From Bacillota bacterium (GTDB lineage: Bacteria; Bacillota; Clostridia; Lachnospirales; Lachnospiraceae): a stretch of DNA of 64,000 bases. Positions 41,446-50,238 of the stretch are shown piece by piece. The number at the start of each line of letters is the position of its first letter. Within the stretch, counting starts at the first letter, position 1. The DNA lies in NCBI GenBank assembly GCA_023409535.1, contig JAEYGZ010000005.1:62001-126000 (forward strand). The letters are read 5' to 3'. Both the position numbers and the translations under genes were made by a program. The notes under the pieces were generated by a model. It did not search any database, was not told the origin of the DNA, and saw only the letters and a list, made by a program, of their open reading frames with translations.

Positions 41446-42948
41446 ATGGGTAAGGATGACGTAAATTCAACATTTGATTTTGATAGTGACCCGGAGTTCA
41501 GCGACAATTTTTATAAGAATATTGAGCGGGCATTTAGCGATTCAGAGGTTGAAACGCCGAAGACGGAACAAGAAGATGAGCATACCGGGGAACATCAAGA
41601 CAGCGAGGAGACACCGACGGAACCTACGACAGATGAGATTGCAGCTACGGTTGCAGCAAAGAAACCGGAGGCACTTGACGAGGCTTCGGAAGATGATATC
41701 GAGGAGGAATTGTCTGATATCAATGCCTCTCTGGCTCGTAAAATATGTGAGGAAATGGATGTCATCGGTGTCGAGGCGGCAAAAAACGGAAGAAAAAAAC
41801 AGAATCGTTTCAGAATTCAGAGCGGAATCATACTTACACTTCTCTGTGTGGTAGGCTTGGGCTTTTTCTTCGGCTTCACAAAGCCGGGTAACCAGCTTCT
41901 CCTTAGCATTGGGGTAAATATCTCCGGCAATCTCTGGACCACGATGACCGGAAGCTTCGACGATACTACTGATGTGGTGGAAGATATTGACCATATTGAT
42001 GAAGAGGATTTGGATTCAACTGCGGATACCCTGGATCCAGCCACCATTGTCTGGCCGGATCATCCCGGCGAAGGCAGGCATGTGGAGGGGGTATATAATA
42101 TTCTCCTGCTTGGTGAGGAGGCCATCGGTTCCGGTACCTCCAGAGGCCGTACCGATGTTATTGTCATCGCTACAATGAATACCATTACCAAAGAATTGAA
42201 GCTTACCTCACTTATGAGGGATACCTTTGTTCAAATCCCCGGATATAAGGATAATAAACTGAACTCCGCTTATGAAAAGGGCGGACTGGATTTGCTATAT
42301 GAAACCATCGCATTGAATTTTGATATCAGGCTCGACGGCTGTGCTATGGTTAACTTTGAAGACTTCGAGAAGATCATTGATAAATTAGGCGGTTTGGAGC
42401 TAACCTTAACCGCAGGTGAAGCAAAGTACTTGAATACAACAAATTATATTTCCAATCCTGCAAACCGCAATGTGCATGAAGGTAAGCAGCCGATGAACGG
42501 TAACCAGGTTCTGGGTTACGCCCGCGTTCGTAAAAGAGCCACAATCACCGGTAATAACAATGATTATGGCCGTACGGACAGACATCGTATCATACTCAAT
42601 GCAATTTTTGATAAATACAAATCGAAGAGTGAAGTTGAGCTGGCTTCCATGATGCTTCAATTATTGCCGATGATAACGACGGATATTGATAATGAAACCT
42701 TTAAAATGTTATTAAACAGCTTTATCGAGATGGGAACGACCCAGATCTCCCAGCTGAGAATTCCGGATGACGGAGCCTTTGATGATGCAATGGTGCGCGG
42801 TATGGATGTATTGGTACCGGATCTGCAGAAAAATATAAAGACTCTGCATGATTTTATCTTTGGGGATGAAGCTTTATATCATTCACAAACCCCGACCGGG
42901 GCAGCCGCACCCGCAGAAAACGCGGCTGGAACTGCAGTAATTAATTAA
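41446..42948 (+). CDS. LytR-CpsA-Psr (LCP) family ligase
   Basis: 500 residues: an acidic, low-complexity cytoplasmic N-terminus of about 115 residues (rich in Asp, Glu and Thr), one membrane segment at about 126-144, and an external LCP domain with GRTDVIVIATMN, TSLMRDTFVQIPG, KLNSAYEKGGLDLLY and the YGRTDRHRIIL segment that binds the lipid pyrophosphate. LCP proteins transfer undecaprenyl-linked polymers to peptidoglycan, which fits the polysaccharide genes at the left end. ATG 41446 follows TTAGGAGATG; the 45-codon upstream extension crosses the repeat element and is rejected. Confidence 0.92.
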   Translation: MGKDDVNSTFDFDSDPEFSDNFYKNIERAFSDSEVETPKTEQEDEHTGEHQDSEETPTEPTTDEIAATVAAKKPEALDEASEDDIEEELSDINASLARKICEEMDVIGVEAAKNGRKKQNRFRIQSGIILTLLCVVGLGFFFGFTKPGNQLLLSIGVNISGNLWTTMTGSFDDTTDVVEDIDHIDEEDLDSTADTLDPATIVWPDHPGEGRHVEGVYNILLLGEEAIGSGTSRGRTDVIVIATMNTITKELKLTSLMRDTFVQIPGYKDNKLNSAYEKGGLDLLYETIALNFDIRLDGCAMVNFEDFEKIIDKLGGLELTLTAGEAKYLNTTNYISNPANRNVHEGKQPMNGNQVLGYARVRKRATITGNNNDYGRTDRHRIILNAIFDKYKSKSEVELASMMLQLLPMITTDIDNETFKMLLNSFIEMGTTQISQLRIPDDGAFDDAMVRGMDVLVPDLQKNIKTLHDFIFGDEALYHSQTPTGAAAPAENAAGTAVIN

Positions 42949-42986
42949 GGATTGACCGTATTATATCGTATCATTATTTTTCAGGC

Positions 42987-43026
42987 CAAGTGCATCCGGT
43001 AGGTCTATGATACCTGGATGCACTTG
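42987..43026 (+). terminator. Terminator-like hairpin after the LCP gene
   Basis: CAAGTGCATCC (42987-42997) pairs perfectly with GGATGCACTTG (43016-43026), with an inner GGTA/TACC extension. No long T-run follows, so strength is uncertain. Confidence 0.6.
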
Positions 43027-43120
43027 TTGTACGCCCGAAACAGGCGCAGCCCGGTCAGGCATTGCCCGGCATGGGTGCTGCGCATACCGATTGTCTTTGT
43101 TATATTACCTTCTCTTTGGA

Positions 43121-43149
43121 CATATATTACTTTATGATAGTAATATATG
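43121..43149. promoter_or_regulatory. Perfect palindrome before the M23 gene, possible operator
   Basis: CATATATTACT (43121-43131), 7-base spacer, AGTAATATATG (43139-43149). It touches the GGAGTG ribosome-binding site at 43149, so it could be a repressor site or an mRNA hairpin controlling translation. Confidence 0.45.
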
Positions 43150-43163
43150 GAGTGTAATTGTTC

Positions 43164-44060
43164 ATGACAGTAAGACCTGATCGACGACCTTTCCTCCTTC
43201 TGTTTTTTCTTCTTCCGCTTCTTTGGGTGACCGGCTCGCAGTTAAACCGGTTATCTTCGGAATTATTATTTCGGGAAATTGAGTCAGAAGGGGTAAATTA
43301 TGATAAATTTCGTGAATTGAAGCTTGGGGATGAGGTTCTGGCCTCTGCCCAGGACAGTACTGCAAAGCTTTATAAGAGGTACCCGGATCTGAAACAATTT
43401 CAGATCATCAGTCCCATTGATTACATCACCTTCAGTATGTTTACAAAATCCTTTGATTTGACGGACGGGAAGCTGACAGACGGAAAAATACTCTTAAAGG
43501 GGTATGGAAGAATTACCGGAATGAAGAGCTATGAGAAGCTGCGGGAGTATTACACTGCGATACTAAATGATCTTGAACGCTTTCCGGTTCCCAGAATGCT
43601 GGCTGATGAGAAGGATGTCTCCTATGTCGATACCTGGAGTGATCCCAGAAGCTACGGCGGCAATCGGAAGCATGAAGGTACGGATATTATGGGAGGAATG
43701 AATGAACGAGGGCATTATCCTGTGATTAGTATGACAGATGGCTATATCGAGAAGATGGGCTGGCTTGAGCAGGGAGGATACAGAGTTGGAGTCCGCTCTC
43801 CCTCCGGGGGGTATTTTTACTATGCGCATCTGGACTCCTATGCCCCGGAACTGAAGGAGGGGGACAACATTTACGCCGGACAGCTGTTAGGCTTTATGGG
43901 CGATAGCGGTTACGGCAATGAAGGAACCGTCGGCAAGTTTGATGTTCACCTGCATGTGGGCATTTATGTAAATACACAATCGGGAGAAATGAGTGTCAAC
44001 CCTTATTATATTTTAAAAATCCTGGAGAAGGACCGAACCAGCTGCATAGGGTACCCTTAA
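43164..44060 (+). CDS. M23-family peptidase (LytM domain)
   Basis: A 298-residue protein with an N-terminal hydrophobic segment (about 10-22, signal anchor), a middle region of unknown fold, and a C-terminal LytM domain. Zinc ligands are His170 and Asp174 (HEGTD) and His264 in VHLHVGI, with His262 as the general base. The family cuts peptidoglycan cross-bridges or activates other hydrolases outside the cell. ATG 43164 is chosen over TTG 43158 because of spacing from GGAGTG. Confidence 0.88.
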   Translation: MTVRPDRRPFLLLFFLLPLLWVTGSQLNRLSSELLFREIESEGVNYDKFRELKLGDEVLASAQDSTAKLYKRYPDLKQFQIISPIDYITFSMFTKSFDLTDGKLTDGKILLKGYGRITGMKSYEKLREYYTAILNDLERFPVPRMLADEKDVSYVDTWSDPRSYGGNRKHEGTDIMGGMNERGHYPVISMTDGYIEKMGWLEQGGYRVGVRSPSGGYFYYAHLDSYAPELKEGDNIYAGQLLGFMGDSGYGNEGTVGKFDVHLHVGIYVNTQSGEMSVNPYYILKILEKDRTSCIGYP

Positions 44061-44087
44061 AATGTCTTTTATATTTACAGGTATCTG

Positions 44088-44096
44088 TGGTATACT
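44088..44096 (+). promoter_or_regulatory. Extended -10 promoter of the desulfurase-thiI operon
   Basis: TGgTATACT at 44088-44096, 34 bases before the ATG; the -35 region is poorly matched. Confidence 0.4.
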
Positions 44097-44129
44097 AATG
44101 CACAGGGATATACTTAGGGAGAAAATTAA

Positions 44130-45320
44130 ATGGAGATATATTTAGATAATTCAGCTACAACCAAAGTGTCGGAGGGTGTCAGGGACAAGCTGGTTCAGGT
44201 GCTTTATGAGGACTATGGAAATCCTTCTTCCATGCACAGGCTTGGTGTGAAAGCGGAGCAGTATATGAAGGAAGCTGCGGCTATTATTGCAGGCAGCCTG
44301 AAGGTGGAACCGAAGGAAATTGTCTTTACTTCCGGCGGTACGGAATCCAACAATCTGGCACTGATTGGAACGGCTATGGCCAATAAGCGAAGAGGAAACC
44401 ACATCATTACCTCCAGAATAGAGCATCCTTCCGTGCATCAGCCATTGGTGCATCTTGAGGAAAATGGATTTGAGATCAGTTTTGCACCGGTTGATTCTGC
44501 CGGTAAATTAATCAAGGAAAAGCTGTATGAGCTGGTCAGGGAGAATACCCTTCTGGTTTCACTTATGTATGTCAATAATGAAATAGGCAGTGTTCAGGAT
44601 ATTGCAGAGCTGTGTACCGGGTTGAAAAAATTGAAAAAGGATCTTATCCTCCATGTGGATGCAACCCAGGCCTTTGGCAAGTATAAGATCTATCCCAAGA
44701 GGGAGGGAATAGATCTGTTAACCTTCAGCGGCCATAAGATTCATGGACCCAAAGGGATCGGTGCCTTGTATGTAAGTGATGCGGTAAGGATCAGTCCGGT
44801 GGCATTCGGCGGCGGGCATCAGAGAGGGCTTCGTTCCGGTACGGAGAATGTTCCGGGCATCGCAGCGCTGGGACAGGCTGTAACAGAGCTGTATACTGAC
44901 TTTGAGGCAAAGGTTGCAAGGATGTATTCTTTGAAGCAGAAGTTCTTAAGAGAGATCAGCCGGCTGGAGGATGTGACGGTTAACGGCGTACCTTCGGAAT
45001 GTATTCCCGATTTTGAACTGGAGGCATTGAAGAAAACTGCTCCGCATATTATGAGCGTCAGCTTTCAGGGGGTCCGAAGTGAGGTGTTTTTGCATGCCCT
45101 TGAGGACAAAGGTGTCTATGTGTCCTCTGGCTCGGCCTGCAGCTCCCACCATCCGACTCCAAGTGTTACACTGACTTCAATCGGAATGGTGAAGGATTTA
45201 ATGGATTCGACCTTACGCTTCTCCATGTCGGAGCTGACCACAGAGGAAGAGATTGATTATACCATAGCACAGGTGAAGGAACTTCTGCCTGTACTTCGTC
45301 GTTATACAAGAAAGAGATAG
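44130..45320 (+). CDS. Cysteine desulfurase (NifS/IscS-like, partner of ThiI)
   Basis: A 396-residue PLP enzyme taking sulfur from cysteine as an enzyme persulfide. It has YLDNSATTKVS at the start, TSGGTESNN, the PLP lysine Lys203 in SGHKIHGPKG and the catalytic Cys337 in SSGSACSSHHPTPS. The gap to thiI is 9 bases, as in the Bacillus nifZ-thiI pair, so it most likely donates sulfur for tRNA 4-thiouridine. AGGGAG precedes the ATG. Confidence 0.93.
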   Translation: MEIYLDNSATTKVSEGVRDKLVQVLYEDYGNPSSMHRLGVKAEQYMKEAAAIIAGSLKVEPKEIVFTSGGTESNNLALIGTAMANKRRGNHIITSRIEHPSVHQPLVHLEENGFEISFAPVDSAGKLIKEKLYELVRENTLLVSLMYVNNEIGSVQDIAELCTGLKKLKKDLILHVDATQAFGKYKIYPKREGIDLLTFSGHKIHGPKGIGALYVSDAVRISPVAFGGGHQRGLRSGTENVPGIAALGQAVTELYTDFEAKVARMYSLKQKFLREISRLEDVTVNGVPSECIPDFELEALKKTAPHIMSVSFQGVRSEVFLHALEDKGVYVSSGSACSSHHPTPSVTLTSIGMVKDLMDSTLRFSMSELTTEEEIDYTIAQVKELLPVLRRYTRKR

Positions 45321-45329
45321 GGAGGATAT

Positions 45330-46505
45330 ATGTTTAAAGCATTTTTGATAAAATACGCAGAGATCGGTCTGAAGGGAAATAACCGCTATATTTTTGAAAA
45401 CGCCCTCAGGGACCGGATTAAGGAAGCGCTTGATACCTTGGGGGAGTATATTGTAAGTAAGGAACAGGGACGAATCTTTGTGGAATGTCCTGATGGCTAT
45501 GATTATGAGGAGACGGTAGCCGTCCTTCAAAAGGTCTTTGGGATTTCCTCTATCTGTCCGGTAGCAGTGATTGAAAGCTCGAATTGGGACATCCTGACGA
45601 AGGGTGTGGGTGATTATGTGGAGGCAATGTATCCGGACCGCAGCTTCACCTTTAAGGTGGAAGCAAAGCGTGCCGACAAGAACTACTTCTATACCTCCCC
45701 GGAGATTTGTATCGAGATGGGAGCCTATCTTCTTCACAGATTTCCTGAGCTGAAGGTGGATGTGCACGAACCGTCCGTCCGCGTAACTGTTGAGGTAAGG
45801 ACCAAATGCTATGTATACTCCATCATTATTCCGGGTCTTGGCGGAATGCCCGTAGGCTGCAACGGTAAAGCGATGCTCTTATTATCCGGAGGTATTGACA
45901 GTCCGGTGGCAGGCTATATGGTCTCCAAGCGCGGCGTATCACTGGCGGCGACCTATTTTCATGCGCCGCCGTATACCAGTGACCGTGCGAAGCAGAAGGT
46001 TGTGGATCTGGCGCAGAAGATATCAAAATACACCGGTAAGCTGAAATTATTTGTAGTAAATTTTACGGATATTCAGTTATATATTTATGATCAGTGTCCT
46101 CATGAGGAGCTGACCATCATTATGAGAAGATATATGATGAGAATCGCAGAGAAGTTGGCGGAGCAGGAAGGATGTCTTGGCCTCGTAACAGGAGAAAGCA
46201 TCGGTCAGGTTGCCAGCCAGACCATGCAGAGTCTCGCTGCCACCAATGAGGTATGCACCATGCCGGTTTACCGTCCTCTCATTGCCTTTGATAAGAAGGA
46301 TATCGTTGAGATTGCAGAGCGGATTGATACCTTTGAGACCTCCATTCAGCCCTTTGAGGATTGCTGTACCATCTTTGTGGCGAAGCATCCGGTAACCAAG
46401 CCCAGTACCAAGGTGATTAAGAAATCGGAGCAGAAGCTGGAAGAGAAGATCGAGGCCATGGTAGAGGAAGCGCTGAATACGGTGGAGGTTATTGCGGTAG
46501 GATAA
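45330..46505 (+). CDS. thiI: tRNA 4-thiouridine synthetase ThiI (short form)
   Basis: A 391-residue protein with NFLD and THUMP domains (about 1-165) and a PP-loop adenylation domain with SGGIDSP at 186-192. The C-terminal rhodanese domain of the enterobacterial enzyme is absent, as in Bacillus, where the neighbouring desulfurase supplies the persulfide. It makes s4U8 in tRNA and may provide sulfur for thiamine. A GGGAGG site precedes the ATG. Confidence 0.95.
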   Translation: MFKAFLIKYAEIGLKGNNRYIFENALRDRIKEALDTLGEYIVSKEQGRIFVECPDGYDYEETVAVLQKVFGISSICPVAVIESSNWDILTKGVGDYVEAMYPDRSFTFKVEAKRADKNYFYTSPEICIEMGAYLLHRFPELKVDVHEPSVRVTVEVRTKCYVYSIIIPGLGGMPVGCNGKAMLLLSGGIDSPVAGYMVSKRGVSLAATYFHAPPYTSDRAKQKVVDLAQKISKYTGKLKLFVVNFTDIQLYIYDQCPHEELTIIMRRYMMRIAEKLAEQEGCLGLVTGESIGQVASQTMQSLAATNEVCTMPVYRPLIAFDKKDIVEIAERIDTFETSIQPFEDCCTIFVAKHPVTKPSTKVIKKSEQKLEEKIEAMVEEALNTVEVIAVG

Positions 46506-46567
46506 ATTGCGCGAGATGAGAAAAATTATTCCGTAAAGCGCAGTATACTGCAAAGGTTGGACTTATC

Positions 46568-46596
46568 AAAAAAAGAGGGTGCCCGTAAGCACCCTC
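46568..46596 (-). terminator. Terminator of the HPr-like gene
   Basis: GAGGGTGC (46575-46582) and GCACCCTC (46589-46596), with a run of T on the minus strand (A tract 46568-46574). Also lies at the end of the convergent thiI unit. Confidence 0.88.
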
Positions 46597-46616
46597 CGAA
46601 ATTACTAAGTATAAAA

Positions 46617-46850
46617 TTATTCAACGATGTAAGGCTTTAAAACACCAAGGATGTGTTCCAGATTTTCCTCACTGTGAATATTTAAGTCAATGTTCTTGGA
46701 AAGATCAAGACTGAAAATACCCATAATGGACTTTGCATCTATAACATATCTGCCGGACACTAAATCAAAGTCAGAATCAAATTTTGTTACATCATTTACG
46801 AATGCTTTAACCTTATCAATTGAATTTAATGAAATTTTTACAGTTTTCAT
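46617..46850 (-). CDS. HPr-fold protein lacking the phosphorylatable histidine
   Basis: 77 residues with the outline of HPr: a beta strand (MKTVKISL), a helix (SIDKVKAFVNDVTKF) and the typical YVIDAKSIMGIFSLDL, where Ser46-type regulation would occur. The active-site loop with His15 is missing, so it cannot carry phosphate for the PTS. Such HPr-like proteins occur in Lachnospiraceae and may be regulatory. The start at 46850 follows AGGAGGAG; the promoter overlaps a longer frame. Independent single gene, opposite to its neighbours. Confidence 0.8.
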   Translation of the reverse strand: MKTVKISLNSIDKVKAFVNDVTKFDSDFDLVSGRYVIDAKSIMGIFSLDLSKNIDLNIHSEENLEHILGVLKPYIVE

Positions 46851-46881
46851 AGTTAACTCCTCCTTTATTCGATATATGTAT

Positions 46882-46910
46882 ATACTATAATTTAGCAATT
46901 AGAAAGTCAA
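46882..46910 (-). promoter_or_regulatory. Promoter of the HPr-like gene
   Basis: Minus strand TTGACT (46905-46910) and TAGTAT (46882-46887) with 17-base spacing, 32 bases before the ATG. Confidence 0.5.
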
Positions 46911-47026
46911 TATACAAAGTACATAAAAAAAAGAGGAAAAGTTGTATAGGTAGGCACGAAGATGTAAAAATCAGGAAAATGTATATATCCTGAGAAACAC
47001 CGGACTAGAAAGGATTATTAAGATAA

Positions 47027-48346
47027 ATGAAGAGAACAGCAGCATTTTTAAGCCTCGGCTGTAAAGTGAATTCCTATGAAACCGAGGCAATGCGCGGCAT
47101 GTTTGAGGCAGCAGGCTATGATATTGTAGACTTTAAGGAAGCAGCGGATGTTTATGTGGTAAACACCTGCACCGTAACCAATATTGCGGACCGTAAGTCA
47201 CGGCAGATGCTGCACCAGGCGAAGAACAGAAATCCCCGGGCAGTGATTGCGGCGGTGGGGTGTTATGTACAGGCAGCGGAGGAAGTTCTGCTTGCCGATA
47301 ATGCGGTAGACTTAGTAGTCGGTAATAATAAAAAGTCGGATATCGTAGCCATGGTGGAGCGCTGCATGGAAGGCAGCGGGAAGGAAGAATTGATTGTTGA
47401 TATGAATGGGCAGCAGGAGTATGAAGAGCTGCACGTGATCACAACCATGGAGAAGACCAGAGCGTTTATTAAGATCCAGGACGGCTGTAACCGCTTCTGC
47501 TCTTATTGTATCATTCCCTATGTCAGAGGCAGGGTAAGAAGCAGAAGAGAAGGAGATATTCTGGATGAAGTGGCGGCACTGGCTCAGAGGGGGTATCAGG
47601 AGGTGGTTCTTACCGGAATTCATATCTCTTCTTATGGAACGGATCTTGGGTTAGAGGATATGCCGCTGGCAAAGCTGATTGTAAAAATCGGTCAGATACC
47701 GGGAATTGAGAGAATTAGATTGGGATCCCTGGAGCCCAGAATTATTACAAAGGAATTTTTGGAGATAATATTAAAGGTAAGGCAGTTTTGCCCTCATTTT
47801 CACCTGTCCCTGCAGAGCGGCAGTGACAGTGTATTAAAGAGAATGAACCGCAAATATATGGCAGAGGAATACTATGACAGGGTTATGCTGATACGCAGCT
47901 TCTTTGAACTGCCCTCCTTTACGACGGATGTCATCGTCGGCTTTCCGGGAGAGACAAAGGAGGAATTTAAGGAAACTCTCGAATTTGTGAAGAAGATCGG
48001 ATTTTCTCATATCCATGTTTTTAAATACTCCAAACGGGCAGGAACCAAGGCAGCCCAGATGCCGGATCAGATACCGGAGGAAGAAAAGAGCACCCGCAGT
48101 GATGAACTGATTGCTGTATCAAATTTTATGGCAAAGGAATATCTTACGCTATTCTTGGGTAGAATAGAAAAAATTCTGTTTGAAGAAGAACTGGTTATTG
48201 ATGGTAAGAAATATCAGATAGGCCATAATGAAAGGTATTTAAAGCTTGCTGTTCCAGCAGAGGCAGATCTTTCAAATCAGATCGCGGAGGGAAGAATTAC
48301 CGGCTTCTTAAAGTCGGAGATTCTGCTTTGTGAAATAACTCATTGA
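47027..48346 (+). CDS. mtaB: tRNA (t6A37) methylthiotransferase
   Basis: A 439-residue radical SAM methylthiotransferase: an N-terminal UPF0004 domain (SLGCKVNSYETEAMRG, NTCTVTNIADRKSR, VGCYVQ) with three cluster cysteines, a radical SAM core with Cys154, Cys158 and Cys161 (CNRFCSYC), and a C-terminal TRAM domain. The VNSYE start and CSYCIIPYVRGR pattern point to MtaB, which adds a methylthio group to t6A37, rather than MiaB or RimO. AAAGGA lies upstream of the ATG. Confidence 0.95.
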   Translation: MKRTAAFLSLGCKVNSYETEAMRGMFEAAGYDIVDFKEAADVYVVNTCTVTNIADRKSRQMLHQAKNRNPRAVIAAVGCYVQAAEEVLLADNAVDLVVGNNKKSDIVAMVERCMEGSGKEELIVDMNGQQEYEELHVITTMEKTRAFIKIQDGCNRFCSYCIIPYVRGRVRSRREGDILDEVAALAQRGYQEVVLTGIHISSYGTDLGLEDMPLAKLIVKIGQIPGIERIRLGSLEPRIITKEFLEIILKVRQFCPHFHLSLQSGSDSVLKRMNRKYMAEEYYDRVMLIRSFFELPSFTTDVIVGFPGETKEEFKETLEFVKKIGFSHIHVFKYSKRAGTKAAQMPDQIPEEEKSTRSDELIAVSNFMAKEYLTLFLGRIEKILFEEELVIDGKKYQIGHNERYLKLAVPAEADLSNQIAEGRITGFLKSEILLCEITH

Positions 48347-48418
48347 ATTTTTTGGCAGAATATATTAATATAATATTAGACGCAGTATAAGTAGTATGAA
48401 GAAAAAGGAAGTGAATCA

Positions 48419-48697
48419 ATGCAGAAATTAAACAATACCCAATATTTCAGAGTACAGAAAGATACTGAGGTTGTAGTAAGCGAGGTTATTCGCACCGTGT
48501 ATTCCGCGTTAACGGAAAAGGGTTACAATCCTGTAAATCAAATTGTTGGTTATGTTATGTCCGGAGACCCTACCTACATAACAAGTCATAAGGGTGCCAG
48601 GAGCCTGATTATGAAGGTGGAGCGTGACGAGATTATTGAAGAATTGTTACGTTTTTACATTGACAATGAGATTAATCACGGAAGCAATCCCAAGTAG
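48419..48697 (+). CDS. ireB: IreB-family regulatory phosphoprotein
   Basis: A 92-residue protein with the DUF965/IreB pattern: YFRVQKD near the N-terminus, YSALTEKGYNPVNQIVGYVMSGDPTYITSHKGAR in the middle (cited in parts), and ELLRFYIDNE. IreB is a substrate of a PASTA kinase/PP2C pair controlling cephalosporin tolerance in enterococci. It precedes ruvX by 22 bases, the standard Firmicutes order. AAGGAAGTG precedes the ATG. Confidence 0.95.
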   Translation: MQKLNNTQYFRVQKDTEVVVSEVIRTVYSALTEKGYNPVNQIVGYVMSGDPTYITSHKGARSLIMKVERDEIIEELLRFYIDNEINHGSNPK

Positions 48698-48719
48698 GGT
48701 ATGGAAGGATAAGGAATAA

Positions 48720-49163
48720 ATGAAAAGAATCATGGGGCTGGATTACGGTTCTGTGACAGTCGGAGTTGCAATCAGTGATGCGCTTGGCCTGACTGCACAG
48801 GGAATCGAGGTTATTCGCAGAAAGCAGGAGAATAAGCTTCGTCAGACCCTTGCACGAATTGAGGAATTGATCGCGGAGTATGAGGTAGCAACGATTGTAC
48901 TTGGCTATCCGAAGCATCTGAACAATTCCATAGGTGAACGAGCCCTGAAATCAGAAGAGTTTGCTCAGAAGCTTCGAGTACGTACAGGTCTTGAGGTGGT
49001 TCTGTGGGATGAAAGGCTTACAACGGTAGCGGCACATCAGGTATTATCCCAAAGCGGGATGGATTACAGGGAAAAAGCCATGGTCGTTGATAAGTTGGCT
49101 GCTGTTCTGATTCTGCAGGGATATCTTGATTTACAGCAGTTTAAGAATAAGGGAGAAGTATAG
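48720..49163 (+). CDS. ruvX: Putative pre-16S rRNA nuclease / Holliday junction resolvase-like RuvX
   Basis: A 147-residue RNase H-fold protein (YqgF). Motifs are MGLDYGSVTVGVAISD at the start, VLGYPKHLNNSIGERA, and LWDERLTT with the catalytic acid. It matures the 5' end of 16S rRNA; a resolvase role is disputed. Order ireB-ruvX-DUF1292 is conserved. Confidence 0.95.
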   Translation: MKRIMGLDYGSVTVGVAISDALGLTAQGIEVIRRKQENKLRQTLARIEELIAEYEVATIVLGYPKHLNNSIGERALKSEEFAQKLRVRTGLEVVLWDERLTTVAAHQVLSQSGMDYREKAMVVDKLAAVLILQGYLDLQQFKNKGEV

Positions 49164-49183
49164 CAGCTATGATAAGTTTTCGA

Positions 49184-49302
49184 GAAATTCGAAGAATTTC
49201 GAATTGGCCGGTACAAAGCATAAAAAACATGCTTGAACTATGCGTTTTTTAGCATATTTTGTGTGCATCGGTTCGTAAGAACCGAAGTGACTGAATAGTC
49301 AC
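49184..49302 (+). promoter_or_regulatory. Hairpin-rich leader between ruvX and DUF1292
   Basis: Four successive hairpins: GAAATTC/GAATTTC (49184-49200), TAAAAAAC/GTTTTTTA (49221-49251), TCGGTTC-GTAA-GAACCGA (49268-49285) and GTGACT-GAAT-AGTCAC (49287-49302). The A/T-rich one could terminate; the last two look like RNA stems with tetraloops. No known riboswitch class is recognised. Confidence 0.5.
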
Positions 49303-49339
49303 GAAATTAGACAGTTATCGTGTGAGGAAGGGAAATTGA

Positions 49340-49612
49340 ATGAAGAATAGACCGGATCAAATCACTTTTACCACAGAGGATGGAGAAGAGGTTTTATTTG
49401 AAGTTTTGGAACAGACGAGACTGGGCGGAACCGATTATCTCCTGGTCAGTACCACAGGGGAAGAGGATGAGGAAGCCGAGGCTCTTATTTTGAAGGATAT
49501 TTCAAGGGATACCGATGAAGAAGCGGTATACGATATTGTAGAAGATGAAAAGGAGCTGCAGTCTGTTGCGGCAATCTTTAAAGAGTTATTGGATGATATT
49601 GAATTATATTAA
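49340..49612 (+). CDS. DUF1292 protein (YrzB-like)
   Basis: A 90-residue acidic protein with the DUF1292 pattern: ITFTTEDGEEVLFEVLEQTRLGG followed by DYLLV, and a helical C-terminus ending EELQSV-type DEKELQSVAAIFKELLDD. Function unknown; always near ruvX and ireB. GTGAGGAAGGG precedes the ATG. It is 20 bases upstream of the Fur-family gene frame. Confidence 0.9.
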   Translation: MKNRPDQITFTTEDGEEVLFEVLEQTRLGGTDYLLVSTTGEEDEEAEALILKDISRDTDEEAVYDIVEDEKELQSVAAIFKELLDDIELY

Positions 49613-49649
49613 ATGCATGGATATAGATTAGATGAAAATAGGTGATGAT

Positions 49650-50114
49650 ATGCCTGAAAGCCAGGAACAGTTTAAGAATTTGTTAAAACAAAACGGACTG
49701 AAGGTTACCACACAAAGAGTGGCGATACTGGAGGTATTAAACAGCAGACCGGGGAAGCATTTAACAGCGGAGGAAATCTACGACTATGTGAAGAAAAAGT
49801 ACCCCGACATCGGAATTGCTACTGTTTACCGGACAATTCAAGTATTATCAGATTTGAATCTAATAGATAAATTGAATCTTGATGATGGTTATGTGCGCTA
49901 TGAGATCAATAAGGGCAATAAGAAGGACGCCAGCCACCATCATCATCATTTGATATGTCTGGATTGCGGAACTATTTACGCCTTTCAGGATGATCTGTTA
50001 GAGACGTTGGAAGATCGGATTAACGAAACCATGGGGTTTCACGTAGTTGACCATGAGGTAAAGCTGTATGGTCATTGTAAAAAATGCATGGCAAATAAAT
50101 CTATGACAATCTAA
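49650..50114 (+). CDS. Fur-family transcriptional repressor (PerR/Fur type)
   Basis: 154 residues: winged-helix DNA-binding domain (LKVTTQRVAILEVLNSRP, GIATVYRTIQVLSDL) and a metal-binding dimerisation domain with SHHHHHLICLDCG and a second CxxC (HCKKCM) for structural zinc. Sensing of iron, zinc or peroxide cannot be decided by eye. ATG 49650 is preferred since AGGTGATG lies just upstream, while ATG 49632 has no site. It is inserted in the conserved yrr-type order, between DUF1292 and RNase J. A hairpin with a short T-run lies behind it at about 50136-50180. Confidence 0.92.
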   Translation: MPESQEQFKNLLKQNGLKVTTQRVAILEVLNSRPGKHLTAEEIYDYVKKKYPDIGIATVYRTIQVLSDLNLIDKLNLDDGYVRYEINKGNKKDASHHHHHLICLDCGTIYAFQDDLLETLEDRINETMGFHVVDHEVKLYGHCKKCMANKSMTI

Positions 50115-50238
50115 TCTGATGAATATTCTATTCATGGATGGTTGTAATAACTTCTGTTGAGAAGGTTGCAATCATTTTATCTTATGCACTTAGTTAATGG
50201 ATAAAGAAATTACATAATACCATTGGAGGTGCAATTAT

